DNA of 64,000 nucleotides from contig JABSRZ010000003.1 in the NCBI GenBank assembly GCA_013214705.1, positions 775,443-839,442 on the forward strand, read 5' to 3'. Within the stretch, counting starts at the first letter, position 1. Every line of letters starts with the position of its first letter. The notes under the pieces are model-generated. The model was not told the origin of the DNA, searched no databases, and saw nothing but the letters and a program-made list of their open reading frames with translations. Positions 18,714 through 30,027 of the stretch are shown one piece after another. Origin of the DNA: Hyphomicrobiales bacterium (GTDB taxonomy: Bacteria > Pseudomonadota > Alphaproteobacteria > Rhizobiales > OSC116). The position numbers were made by a program, and so were the translations under genes.

Positions 18714-20007
18714 CCACTGCCTCGCCCAAATTAATGGTGATGCTGGGTGTTAAATCTGATAATTGGAATTTTCCATCGGCATTCAGTTGAGCGCCAGATT
18801 TTATGAAAATATCATTGGCGACGCGCTTAATGTCAGCCACTGTAACGGCCTCTAATTTTTCGATAATGTCATCTATTTTTATCAGCTGTTTGTAAAAAAT
18901 ACTTTGGCGGGCAATTTGTTCACTGCGCGATACCGGGCTTTCTAAACTCATCAATTGCGCGGCTTTAATTTGCGCACAGGCGCGGTTTAATTCTGGTTGG
19001 CTAACATTGGCTATAATGTCAAATATTTCTTTATTTATCAAGTCTTTAACAATGTCTATATTGGCTTGGCTGGCGGCGGCATAGATGAACATTAAGCCGG
19101 TATCATCAAAGCCCCAACTGCTCGAATATATGCTGTAGCATAGGCCGGAATCTTCGCGGATATTTTGGAATAAACGCGATGACATACCGCCACCCAAAAT
19201 TTGCGACATGATTTGCTGGGCAAAATAATCGGCATGGTTAAAATGATAGGCTTCAAACCCGGTGACCAAATAATTTTGTTCAAGTGATTTGGCAATTGAA
19301 ACTTCATTAGCAGTGAATTTGGCCGGTTGCAGCGCCGGGGCAGATTTTGCGGGCATGGCGGCAAAATATTGCGTCACCAGCTCTAACATTTGCTGGTGAG
19401 TTGCGCCGCCAGCCATGGCTATGGTTATGTTTTCGGGCACATATAAATTGTGCAGAAAATCTGTAAGATTTTGTTTTGTTAATGATTTTACCGATTTTGG
19501 TGTGCCCAATATAGAGCGCCCGATGGCTTGGTTGGCAAAGGCATCCTCGATCATTCTATCATATAAAATGTCGTCTGGGTCATCATCTGTGGCGGCAATT
19601 TCTTGCAAAATAACCTGCTTTTCTTTGTCCATTTCTTCCGGCAAAAATAATGGGTTGAGCAATATATCGGCCAATATTTCGATGCCTAGTGGCAGGTCAT
19701 TTTTCAGCAATCTAAAATAATAACTGGTCACTTCTATGCCGGTGGAGGCGTTCATATCGCCGCCGACATTTTCTATAATTTCGACAATTTGTTTGGCACT
19801 GCGGGTGGTTGTGCCTTTAAACGCCATATGCTCTAAAAAATGTGCAATGCCATTATTGTCCAAAGTCTCATTGCGCGAGCCGGCCTTTATCCACGCGCCG
19901 ACAGCCACAGATTGCAACGGCATTTCATGGGTTACCACGGTCAGGCCATTGGGCAATTGGGAGGAATAAACACCATCTTCTATTTTTGTGGTTATTATTT
20001 CGGTCAT
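18706..20007 (-). CDS. M16 zinc peptidase, processing-peptidase type
   Basis: A 433-residue M16 (pitrilysin/mitochondrial processing peptidase beta-like) metallopeptidase. The inverted zinc motif is HFLEH (H56, E59, H60) in NGIAHFLEHMAFKGT, with the distal glutamate in the following helix (KEKQVILQEIAA). ILGGGMSSRLFQNIREDSGLCYSIYS is the conserved C-terminal block. Located between thrC and the acetyltransferase gene, an arrangement conserved in alphaproteobacteria. Cytoplasmic, no signal peptide. Confidence 0.93.
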   Translation of the reverse strand: MTEIITTKIEDGVYSSQLPNGLTVVTHEMPLQSVAVGAWIKAGSRNETLDNNGIAHFLEHMAFKGTTTRSAKQIVEIIENVGGDMNASTGIEVTSYYFRLLKNDLPLGIEILADILLNPLFLPEEMDKEKQVILQEIAATDDDPDDILYDRMIEDAFANQAIGRSILGTPKSVKSLTKQNLTDFLHNLYVPENITIAMAGGATHQQMLELVTQYFAAMPAKSAPALQPAKFTANEVSIAKSLEQNYLVTGFEAYHFNHADYFAQQIMSQILGGGMSSRLFQNIREDSGLCYSIYSSSWGFDDTGLMFIYAAASQANIDIVKDLINKEIFDIIANVSQPELNRACAQIKAAQLMSLESPVSRSEQIARQSIFYKQLIKIDDIIEKLEAVTVADIKRVANDIFIKSGAQLNADGKFQLSDLTPSITINLGEAVDV

Positions 20008-20010
20008 AAG

Positions 20011-21438
20011 TTAATTAACGGCACGGCTGTTGGATTTGATATATTGGGTGATCTGATTGCCATCATTAGGCAAGATATCATATTTTTCTGTCCGTTCAAA
20101 CAGGTCTGACAGATGATTTGGCAATTTTGGGTGGATGTTGGTTGCGGCTTTGACGGCATCGGGGAATTTAGCCGGGTCGGCGGTCGATAAAACCACCATA
20201 TTATTGGGGCTATCATATGCGGCGCTATATTGCTGCGCCACATGCAAAGCCACGGCGGTATGCGGGTCGATTAATTTGGCGTTTTGCTGTAGCGCGTTTT
20301 TCATCGCCGCGCTCACTTGGTTTTCATCGGCTTTATCGGTGGCAAAACCTTTATTGATAATCTTCAATGTGTCGCTGGGGATTTCAAACTGATCCGATTG
20401 TTTCAGGCTGTTCATCATCTGATTCACTTGGCCAGCATCGCGGCCTGAAGCTTCGAACAATAATCGTTCGAAATTAGATGAAATTTGAATGTCCATACTT
20501 GGGCTGGTGGTGGCGACCACTTTATGCATGTCATAATGGCCGGTGTCTAACGCACGTTTTAAAATGTCATTCTCGTTGGTGGCGATTATTAATTTGCCCA
20601 TCGGCAAGCCCATTTTGCTGGCGACAAAACCGGCAAATATATCGCCAAAATTGCCGGTTGGCACGGTGAAATCGCATTTTTTATCTGGCCCACCAAGCGC
20701 TAGGCTAGCGGTGACATAATATACCACTTGCGCCACGATGCGCGCCCAGTTGATGCTGTTAACCCCCGATAGTGCCACTTCTGCTCTAAAGCTTGGATTG
20801 TTAAACATGGCTTTCACTTGGTTTTGGCAATCATCAAAATTACCTTTAACCGCAATGTTATAAATATTGGCACTGCCCGAAGTGGTCATTTGCCGACGTT
20901 GCACCGGGCTGACCCTCTCGTCCGGATGCAGGATAAATAAATCTATCCGTGTGCACGATAAAAACGCCTCGACCGCCGCCCCGCCCGTATCACCTGACGT
21001 GGCACATACAATGGTAGAGCGTAAATTACGCTTGGTTAAGGCGCGGTCCATTAATTTGGCGATCAGCTGCATCGCCACATCTTTAAACGCGATGGTGGGG
21101 CCGTGATAAAGCTCTAACAGCCATTGATTGGTGTCTAATTGGGTAAGCGGGGTGACAGCCTTATGCGAAAAGCTTGCATAAGCTTCATCTATCATGGTTT
21201 TAAGTTCAGCTTTGGGGATGCAGTCGCCAACAAATGGCGCGATGACAAATAAAGCCACTTCGGCATAGGGCTTACCAACCATGCTGCGCCATTGGTCTTG
21301 GCTATATGTCGGCCATACATCGGGCACATAAAGGCCACCATCGGCGGCAAGGCCTTTCAGCATCACGTCTTCGAAATTTAGTTTTTCCGGGTTTGAATTT
21401 TCATCACGGGTTGAGATAAATAGGGTCATAAATTTCAA
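20011..21438 (-). CDS. thrC: Threonine synthase
   Basis: A PLP enzyme of 475 residues converting O-phosphohomoserine to threonine. Signature segments are FISTRDE at the N-terminus, ADGGLYVPD, ELYHGPTIAFKDVAMQ with the PLP lysine, CATSGDTGGAAVEAF and FTVPTGNFGDIFAGF. The length and the N-terminal region fit the long (yeast/proteobacterial) class. It overlaps surf1 by 4 bp and is followed 3 bp later by the M16 gene, so this biosynthetic gene is cotranscribed with respiratory assembly genes. Partner gene thrB lies at 10.8 kb. Confidence 0.96.
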   Translation of the reverse strand: MKFMTLFISTRDENSNPEKLNFEDVMLKGLAADGGLYVPDVWPTYSQDQWRSMVGKPYAEVALFVIAPFVGDCIPKAELKTMIDEAYASFSHKAVTPLTQLDTNQWLLELYHGPTIAFKDVAMQLIAKLMDRALTKRNLRSTIVCATSGDTGGAAVEAFLSCTRIDLFILHPDERVSPVQRRQMTTSGSANIYNIAVKGNFDDCQNQVKAMFNNPSFRAEVALSGVNSINWARIVAQVVYYVTASLALGGPDKKCDFTVPTGNFGDIFAGFVASKMGLPMGKLIIATNENDILKRALDTGHYDMHKVVATTSPSMDIQISSNFERLLFEASGRDAGQVNQMMNSLKQSDQFEIPSDTLKIINKGFATDKADENQVSAAMKNALQQNAKLIDPHTAVALHVAQQYSAAYDSPNNMVVLSTADPAKFPDAVKAATNIHPKLPNHLSDLFERTEKYDILPNDGNQITQYIKSNSRAVN

Positions 21439-22202
21439 TCGGTTTTTGCGGGTGGTTTATGGTTTAAATATAATCGCCCTGCATATATATGCAGGTAAAT
21501 GTATAAAATTAGCAGGCCTGCCGCGAGGGCAAACCAAGTGATTAGGTAGCTTAAGTGATTATTGGCACTTTTAATTTCTATTTTGGTGACTTTTGGAAAA
21601 TCTTGCAAATCGTTCTGGCTTAAAGATACATAGAAATTATCGGCATTTTGAAAGCCAAATTTTGTGGCCATCGAGGCTATGTCTCGCCAATACCAAACTT
21701 CATCTGCCATAACATTATCGGGCAAAAACCCGCCTTGGGTTTCGGCTATTTTTACATGTCCGTAAATAACCAGTTCAGCGGTTGGTAACTGGTTATAAGT
21801 TTCAGGCAGGGCAAACGCATTTTCGGTTATAAAACCGCGGTCAATCATAATATATTTTGCCGCCCCCTCGCTTAAATATTCAAACGGGGTGAAAACATAA
21901 TAGCCATATAATATGGTGCGGGCTGATTTTTTATATTGGCCGCGTACCAACACTTGTTTATCGGCCACATAGTTGCCAGTTATTTTTACCGGGCGATATT
22001 TAAAATCTTCGGTTGTACCCAAGGCGGTTAGCGCGCCAAGTGATGCTGGCTCTAACTTGGCAGCGGCGGCAATGTTGGCGTTTAAAATGGTTTTCCACTC
22101 ATAACGCTGCACTTGCCACACCCCCATGGTGATGAGCGCAGCAAACACCAATGTGGCAAAAAATGTGAGCCAAGGATAAGGTTTAAAAGTCATAACTCTC
22201 AT
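21435..22202 (-). CDS. SURF1 family cytochrome oxidase assembly protein
   Basis: A 255-residue inner-membrane protein with one span at each end (about 10-30 and 215-235) around a periplasmic domain, the layout of SURF1/Shy1. Conserved elements are LGVWQVQRYEWK-like helix end, FKYRPVKITGNY, VLVRGQY, and the VDRGFI-type segment IMIDRGFI. SURF1 helps insert heme a into subunit I of aa3 oxidase. It follows coxC, separated by a hairpin that may lower its expression. Confidence 0.93.
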   Translation of the reverse strand: MRVMTFKPYPWLTFFATLVFAALITMGVWQVQRYEWKTILNANIAAAAKLEPASLGALTALGTTEDFKYRPVKITGNYVADKQVLVRGQYKKSARTILYGYYVFTPFEYLSEGAAKYIMIDRGFITENAFALPETYNQLPTAELVIYGHVKIAETQGGFLPDNVMADEVWYWRDIASMATKFGFQNADNFYVSLSQNDLQDFPKVTKIEIKSANNHLSYLITWFALAAGLLILYIYLHIYAGRLYLNHKPPAKTD

Positions 22203-22216
22203 TTATCACAACCATG

Positions 22217-22245
22217 CAAAAAAGGCGACCCGAAGATCGCCTTTG
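22217..22245 (-). terminator. Hairpin between coxC and surf1
   Basis: On the minus strand, an 8-bp stem (AAAGGCGA/TCGCCTTT) with an 8-nt loop is followed by a T run, giving an intrinsic-terminator shape right after coxC. The next genes are in the same direction only a few bases later, so it may act as a partial terminator. Confidence 0.7.
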
Positions 22246-22287
22246 ATAGATTTGTTCACCATCTAATGGTTTTGCTCAGCATATTAA

Positions 22288-23133
22288 TTAGTGAGCAACC
22301 GGCATTGTGGCCGGGTCGCCAGCGCCAAGCACATAGACAAAGATGAACAGAAAAATCCACACCACATCGACAAAATGCCAATACCAAGCGGCGGCTTCAA
22401 AACCAAAATGATGATCTGGTTTAAAGTGGCCTTTAATGGTGCGCACCAACATAACAAACAAACAAATGGTGCCGATGATAACATGGAAACCATGAAAGCC
22501 GGTCGCCATATAGAATACAGATGGATATAAGCCGCCATCAAAATCAAAGGTCGCATGGCCATATTCAATATATTGCAGCACTGTGAACAACATGCCCAAC
22601 AACACAGCGCCAGAAAGACCAGCTATGACGGTTTTACGATTGTCATGGATAAGCGCATGATGCGCCCAAGTGACGGCAAAACCAGACAGTAACAATACCA
22701 ATGTGTTGATGAAAGGTAAGTCCCAAGCGTCGAATGTACGGATAGACAATGGCGGCCATTGACCGCCCGTATATTCAATGCGTAATTCTTGAATCAATTC
22801 ATTGGGGAAGAGAGCGGCATCAAAATATGCCCAGAACCAAGCCACGAAAAACATAACTTCTGAAATGATGAACATAAATACGCCATAACGCATATGCAGC
22901 TGCACCACAGGTGTATGATCGCCTTTATACTCGGCTTCATTAACAATGTCTGACCACCAGAAATAGGCCATTGCCAAAACCAATAGCAAACCAAAAAGTG
23001 GGATAAGACCTGAGCCAATATCGTGCAAGAAAAAGATAAAACCTGCCGCCATAATAAATGTCGACCATGCTGCCAAGAACGGCCACGGACTTGGGTCTAC
23101 CAAATGATAGTCATGATTTTTTTCGTCAGACAT
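22288..23133 (-). CDS. coxC: Cytochrome c oxidase subunit III
   Basis: A 281-residue, seven-span subunit III of aa3-type cytochrome oxidase. Recognisable are HLVDPSPWPFLAAWS at the N-terminus, the RYGVFMFIISEVMFFVAWFWAYFDAAL helix with the conserved glutamate, FHGFHVIIGT and WYWHFVDVVWIFLFIFVYVLG at the end. ATG 23133 lies 9 nt after GAGGAG; the ATG three codons upstream abuts the Shine-Dalgarno and is unlikely. Confidence 0.96.
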   Translation of the reverse strand: MSDEKNHDYHLVDPSPWPFLAAWSTFIMAAGFIFFLHDIGSGLIPLFGLLLVLAMAYFWWSDIVNEAEYKGDHTPVVQLHMRYGVFMFIISEVMFFVAWFWAYFDAALFPNELIQELRIEYTGGQWPPLSIRTFDAWDLPFINTLVLLLSGFAVTWAHHALIHDNRKTVIAGLSGAVLLGMLFTVLQYIEYGHATFDFDGGLYPSVFYMATGFHGFHVIIGTICLFVMLVRTIKGHFKPDHHFGFEAAAWYWHFVDVVWIFLFIFVYVLGAGDPATMPVAH

Positions 23134-23187
23134 AATGCCCATCTCCTCAATTAACTCACCATTATGTGAGTTTTTATTATTCTGTGT

Positions 23188-23739
23188 TTAATCTTCAACC
23201 GGGTAAAAGGTGTAGGATAAAGTGATTATATTTACATGTTCTAAGTCGGGGTCTGTTGCATATTCAGGATCGATAAAAAATTCCACTGGCATATCCACTT
23301 GTTGATTGGGGTTGAGCGTTTGTTCGGTGAAACAAAAACAATCAATCTTGTTAAAATATGCGGCGGCTGCATCTGGTGTTACGTTAAAAATAGCGCTGCC
23401 TTTTATATTTTTATCAGTCAAATTTCTAGCCCGATAAAATATCAATTTGGTTTCGCCAATTTTCACCTCAACCTCGTGTTGAGCGGGTTTAAATTCCCAT
23501 GGCAAATCATTTGATATATTGGCATCAAATTGCACTTTGATTTTACGTTCTAGTACAATATCTGAGCCTTTATCGGCTCTTTGTGTGGTGCCGCCAAAGC
23601 CAGTAACTTGGCAAAATGCTTCGTATAATGGCACCGCTGCATAGGCCACGCCGACCATAAACAACACAAATAAGCTTAATGACACCGCCGTTTTGATGGC
23701 TTTTTTATCCTGCGTTTGCTTCCCTTCTTTATTGTCCAT
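23188..23739 (-). CDS. ctaG: Cytochrome c oxidase assembly protein CtaG/Cox11
   Basis: A 183-residue protein with one N-terminal span and a periplasmic immunoglobulin-like domain that delivers copper to the CuB site of subunit I. The copper motif CFCF is present in KIDCFCFTEQTL, with VPLYEAFCQVTGFGG after the membrane span and the MPVEFFIDP segment near the end. It lies between the CoxF-like gene and coxC in the operon. Confidence 0.95.
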   Translation of the reverse strand: MDNKEGKQTQDKKAIKTAVSLSLFVLFMVGVAYAAVPLYEAFCQVTGFGGTTQRADKGSDIVLERKIKVQFDANISNDLPWEFKPAQHEVEVKIGETKLIFYRARNLTDKNIKGSAIFNVTPDAAAAYFNKIDCFCFTEQTLNPNQQVDMPVEFFIDPEYATDPDLEHVNIITLSYTFYPVED

Positions 23740-23752
23740 TTAATTTATTTCT

Positions 23753-23929
23753 TTATAGACTTCTACTGGCTACATTTGCGCCCAATTGCACAAATGTGGC
23801 GATGAAAAATATGGTGGCTAAACCGGCCAAAATGAGTGCAATGGCCACATTGCGCCGTCTGATGATTTTTTTCTGTTCATCAGTTAAAGTCACAGCATCT
23901 AGTTCGAAATGTTTATGTGATTTCGCCAT
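23753..23929 (-). CDS. Small single-span membrane protein, CoxF-like
   Basis: A 58-residue protein with a charged N-terminus (DEQKKIIRRRN) and one membrane span (about 30-50). Its place between cyoE and ctaG, its size and its TDEQKK-RRRN-ALILA pattern match the small protein often annotated as CoxF or a cox operon hypothetical protein in alphaproteobacteria. I start at ATG 23929, 1 bp after the cyoE stop. Function unproven; a role in oxidase assembly is inferred from position. Confidence 0.75.
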   Translation of the reverse strand: MAKSHKHFELDAVTLTDEQKKIIRRRNVAIALILAGLATIFFIATFVQLGANVASRSL

Positions 23930-23930
23930 T

Positions 23931-24911
23931 TTACAACCCAATTAGATTTAATAAGTTAAAGCTAACCAATATATCAAAACTATGTTCGGCCAACAATAAA
24001 GTGAACAACAGCATGAGGTATAGCAATGAAAACGCAAACATATTTTTGGCCGCTTTGGTGGCCGCATCGCCACTATTATGGCGGTGAACTTGATGCGCAA
24101 AATAAATAAAGCCAAAGCCCAACACCAATGCCGCACTAGCGTATAGCAGGCCAGCAAAGCCCAATAAAGCTGGCAACAAACCACAAATGGCGGTGATATA
24201 AGTGTAAGCTAATATTTGTCTGCGGGTTGCAGGCTCGCCCTTAACGCTTGGCATCATCGGTATGTTGGCTTTTTCATAATCGCGCTTTATGTAGAGGTTA
24301 AGCGCCCAAAAATGCGCCGGTGTCCACATAAAGATAATCAGAAACAGCACAAGGCTTTCTATGGTGATGCTGCCGGTAACACAAGCGTAACCAATCATCG
24401 GCGGGAAAGCGCCAGATGCGCCGCCAATAACAATGTTAAGCGGTGTGCGGGGTTTTAACCACATGGTGTAAATCACCATATAATAGAAAATTGTGAACGC
24501 CAAAAACCCAGCGGCAAACCAGTTGACCAACATGCCAAGCATGGTGACCGAACCGACCATTAACAAAATGCCAAAGGTTAAAGCTTGGTCGGGCTTGATG
24601 CGGCCAGAAGGTATCGGCCGGTTGGCCGTACGCGACATAAGAGCGTCTATTTTATGCTCATACCACATGTTTAGACAGCCAGCAGACCCTGCGCCAATGG
24701 CAATGCAAAGAATAGAAATAAACGCAGTGAACGGATGAATATAACCCGGCGCAACCACCAAGCCGACCAAAGCTGTGAACACCACCAAACGCATAACGCT
24801 TGGCTTTAACAGCTCAAAATAGTCTTTAACATCCGCCATTTGTTCGGCACCCAACTCGTTAGCAGCTGGGTTGCCATTCTTGGCATTTATGTCAATATTC
24901 ATATCGCTCAT
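23931..24911 (-). CDS. cyoE: Protoheme IX farnesyltransferase (heme O synthase)
   Basis: A 326-residue, multi-span UbiA-superfamily enzyme that farnesylates heme b to heme O, the precursor of heme A for the adjacent oxidase. The prenyltransferase motif appears as NMWYEHKIDALMSRTANRPIPSG (Asn/Asp metal site near residue 85), and DYFELLKPSVMRLVVFTALVG is the typical N-terminus. It follows coxA by 13 bp. Also named ctaB. Confidence 0.95.
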   Translation of the reverse strand: MSDMNIDINAKNGNPAANELGAEQMADVKDYFELLKPSVMRLVVFTALVGLVVAPGYIHPFTAFISILCIAIGAGSAGCLNMWYEHKIDALMSRTANRPIPSGRIKPDQALTFGILLMVGSVTMLGMLVNWFAAGFLAFTIFYYMVIYTMWLKPRTPLNIVIGGASGAFPPMIGYACVTGSITIESLVLFLIIFMWTPAHFWALNLYIKRDYEKANIPMMPSVKGEPATRRQILAYTYITAICGLLPALLGFAGLLYASAALVLGFGFIYFAHQVHRHNSGDAATKAAKNMFAFSLLYLMLLFTLLLAEHSFDILVSFNLLNLIGL

Positions 24912-24924
24912 TAGATATCTCTAA

Positions 24925-27467
<2,543 letters not shown>

Positions 27468-27557
27468 ATTTAATGTCAAAACCCTTTTCTGAGCTTGCCT
27501 TAATTTTTATTTTTGAGCATATAATTAAGTGGCAATGTTACAAATAGATGCCGCTTG

Positions 27558-27597
27558 ATTATATATACAAAACCAGTCCTAGTTTGACTTAAGTCAA
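27558..27597 (-). promoter_or_regulatory. coxB promoter with FNR-type box
   Basis: TTGACTTAAGTCAA (27584-27597) is a perfect 14-bp palindrome of the FNR/Dnr type (TTGAC-N4-GTCAA). On the minus strand a consensus TATAAT (27563-27558) follows at a distance that puts the box centre near -40, the position of class II activators. No good -35 hexamer is needed in that arrangement. Which family member binds is unknown. Confidence 0.7.
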
Positions 27598-27721
27598 TAA
27601 CCCAATTGATAACACAATTCAACAAATTAAAACCATTACAATCTGCGTAAAAACCATTTCACTGAATAACTCTTAAAACTGGGCTGATTTTTGGGTGAAA
27701 ACAAGGGGCAAACGGGCATAT

Positions 27722-27758
27722 TTGATATATATCAAAAGATTAATAGCAGAGCTAAAAT
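27722..27758 (+). promoter_or_regulatory. Second FNR-type box with -10 toward the ialB-like gene
   Basis: TTGATATATATCAA (27722-27735) is a perfect match to the FNR consensus TTGAT-N4-ATCAA. Downstream on the plus strand TAAAAT (27753-27758) could be the -10, placing the box centre about -37; later T-rich hexamers would move it to about -43. The box could also affect the divergent cox promoter from about 180 bp upstream. Confidence 0.65.
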
Positions 27759-27935
27759 CTATTTTGCTGCCATCTGCTGACTGACGACATGCATCTAAAT
27801 CTAATTGCAGGTTTGTTGGTCATATATTTACTTATTGGCTGCACTATAATTATCAGAATAAATAAACTCTATTCAAGCCAGATATTTAAGCTATATTTAG
27901 GCTTCCATTCTACCGGTCTACAAGGTGATATAGTT

Positions 27936-28514
27936 ATGTCGAAAATTGCGAATTATAGCCATTATTTGGTTGCGGCTTTTGGGTTATTAGTGGCGCTAAT
28001 GGTTAGCCAAACGGCCAACGCTGCCCCCGCCAACAACACAAAATATGGCGATTGGCTTATGCATTGTTCTGATGTGGAGTCACCAAGCCAAGCGGCTGAA
28101 AACAGCACCGAAGTACCAACTGAGCAAGTGTGCGCTTTGTTTCAAAGCGTGGCGGCCGAAAACCGTCCACGGTTTGGCTTGACAATATTATTGTCTAAAG
28201 ATGATGGCAAAACCACCATTCAATCGGGCGCGCCCAAGGCCGCTGGGTTGATAAAAATATTGGTGCCTTTAGGGGTGCTTATTCCCACCGGCATCGGCAT
28301 GGATATTAATGGCACAAATATCGGCCTCACTGGGTTTTTGCGCTGCTTGCCAAACGGCTGCACGGCGGTTGCCACCCTTACCACCGAAACTTTGGCGAGT
28401 TTAATGACCGCCAGCTCAGTTTCATTTACAGTTTTTCTAACCCCTGATGACGGCTTATCAATTCCGATTAAATTAAACGGTTTGGCCGCTGGTTTTGCGG
28501 CGCTCAGTTCATAA
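27936..28514 (+). CDS. Invasion-associated locus B (IalB)-like secreted protein
   Basis: A 192-residue protein with a clear signal peptide (about 1-32, ending ANA-A) followed by the pattern of the IalB family: YGDWLMHCSD, EQVCALFQSV, and a late CLPNGCTAVATL pair of cysteines, all probably disulfide-bonded in the periplasm. ATG 27936 has AAGGTG 9 nt upstream. An in-frame ATG at 27789 would add 49 residues with another hydrophobic stretch and hide the signal peptide, so I reject it. IalB proteins are common in alphaproteobacteria; the name refers to Bartonella and does not imply virulence here. Confidence 0.82.
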   Translation: MSKIANYSHYLVAAFGLLVALMVSQTANAAPANNTKYGDWLMHCSDVESPSQAAENSTEVPTEQVCALFQSVAAENRPRFGLTILLSKDDGKTTIQSGAPKAAGLIKILVPLGVLIPTGIGMDINGTNIGLTGFLRCLPNGCTAVATLTTETLASLMTASSVSFTVFLTPDDGLSIPIKLNGLAAGFAALSS

Positions 28515-28552
28515 TCAAGCAACAAATCCCGTTATTTATATGAGCAAAATGT

Positions 28553-29983
28553 ATGAGTAAATCTAAAAACATGGCTAACCCCAGCAAGCCAGCGACGCGC
28601 AAAAAAGTAAAAGTAGAAGCTAAATTTGTCACCGGCTCTATTATGCGCCATGTGGTTATATTGGCCTCCACCGCCTCGATTGGTTTGGTGTCGGTATTTG
28701 CGGTCGATCTGATTGATTTATATTATCTGTCCATGCTTGACGACCAGGCGATTGTGGCGGCGTTGGCATTTGCCTCTGCGATTATATTTTTCAACATGAG
28801 TTTTTCGATAGGTCTGTCTATTGCCATGTCAGCCACGGTTGCCAAGGCCATTGGCGCCAAACAAGATTTGCTGGCGCGCGGTCTGGCGATGAATAATTTC
28901 ATCATCTCGGTGGGTTTTACCGCCGTGCTGGGCTGGGTCACATGGTATTTTCGGTTGGATTTGCTTAAAATGGTCGGAGCCGAAGGCGCAAGCTTAGATT
29001 ACGCCAACCGATATTTGGGCATATTATTGCCCAGTTTGCCATTCTTGTCATTGGCCATGTCGGGCGGGGGATTGGTGCGGGCGATGGGCGCTCCGAAATT
29101 ATCGATGTATGCGATGTTGTCTGGCTCCTTGGTGAATTTGATTTTAGACCCGATATTGATTTTTGGCTTTGACATGGGCATTGAGGGCGCAGCATGGGCT
29201 TCATTTGCCGCGCGGATAGCCATCGGTGGGTCGGCGCTATATATTATTTATGTCATGCATGATTTTTCGGTCACATTTTCGACTAAAATATTCAAATCAC
29301 AATTGCCAATTATTTTGGCCATCGCTTTGCCGGCGATGGCGACCCAATTGGCATCGCCTATCGCCAACGCATTTATGACTTGGGAAATGGCCAAATATAG
29401 CGAAAGCTACATGGCGGGTTGGTCGCTCGTTGGGCGGCTATCGCCGATGGTATTTGGGGTGTTATTTGCGCTATCTGGCGCAGTTGGACCAATATATGGC
29501 CAAAATTTTGGCGCCCGCAATTTTGAGCGAGTGCGCCGGACACTTACGGACAGCATGTTATTTGTGCTGATATATAGTGTTTTTGCGTCGATCGTATTTT
29601 ATCTGATGCTCGATTATATCATTGCCGCGTTTGGGGTGGTTGGCGATGCCGAAAGCTTTATGCAATTTGTTGGGGTGTGGATTGGCCCGGTATTTGGGTT
29701 TTACAGCCTGTTATTTGTGGCCAATGCGGCGTTTAACAATTTGGGTTACCCGCTGCTTGCCACCGCGTTTAATTTTGGCAAAGCCACCTTGGGCACCATA
29801 CCATTTGTTTTATATGGCTCATACATAATGGGCGCAGATGGCATTTTTGCTGGCAATGGGGTGGGCAATATTATATTTGGTTTAGCGGCATTGGCCGTGT
29901 GTTTTTATGTCATCAATAAATTGGCAAATTTAAATGATGGCAAGGGCCCAGAACCCGGGTTTAGAGCGCGCAACAAAAAATAG
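28553..29983 (+). CDS. MATE family efflux transporter
   Basis: A 476-residue, twelve-span multidrug and toxin extrusion permease, driven by Na+ or H+. Two homologous halves are visible, each with the ALAFASAIIFF / GWSLVGRLSPM type first helix and the QNFGARNFERVRRTL loop characteristic of MATE proteins. A basic cytoplasmic N-terminus of about 30 residues precedes the first span. It ends at an 8-bp hairpin, convergent with the DUF1127 gene. Substrate unknown. Confidence 0.9.
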   Translation: MSKSKNMANPSKPATRKKVKVEAKFVTGSIMRHVVILASTASIGLVSVFAVDLIDLYYLSMLDDQAIVAALAFASAIIFFNMSFSIGLSIAMSATVAKAIGAKQDLLARGLAMNNFIISVGFTAVLGWVTWYFRLDLLKMVGAEGASLDYANRYLGILLPSLPFLSLAMSGGGLVRAMGAPKLSMYAMLSGSLVNLILDPILIFGFDMGIEGAAWASFAARIAIGGSALYIIYVMHDFSVTFSTKIFKSQLPIILAIALPAMATQLASPIANAFMTWEMAKYSESYMAGWSLVGRLSPMVFGVLFALSGAVGPIYGQNFGARNFERVRRTLTDSMLFVLIYSVFASIVFYLMLDYIIAAFGVVGDAESFMQFVGVWIGPVFGFYSLLFVANAAFNNLGYPLLATAFNFGKATLGTIPFVLYGSYIMGADGIFAGNGVGNIIFGLAALAVCFYVINKLANLNDGKGPEPGFRARNKK

Positions 29984-30012
29984 AATGGCCGAGGAGTGAC
30001 CATTCTATTTGC
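29981..30012 (+). terminator. Hairpin after the MATE gene
   Basis: An 8-bp inverted repeat (TAGAATGG at 29981-29988, CCATTCTA at 30000-30007) begins at the stop codon and is followed by a short T-rich stretch. The shape suits an intrinsic terminator, though the T run is brief. Confidence 0.5.
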
Positions 30013-30027
30013 GGATTTTGGGTTAAA

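Noticed and set aside
27789-27935. 49-residue N-terminal extension of the IalB-like protein
   Set aside because: It would bury the signal peptide and lacks a Shine-Dalgarno, while ATG 27936 has AAGGTG and begins a proper signal sequence.
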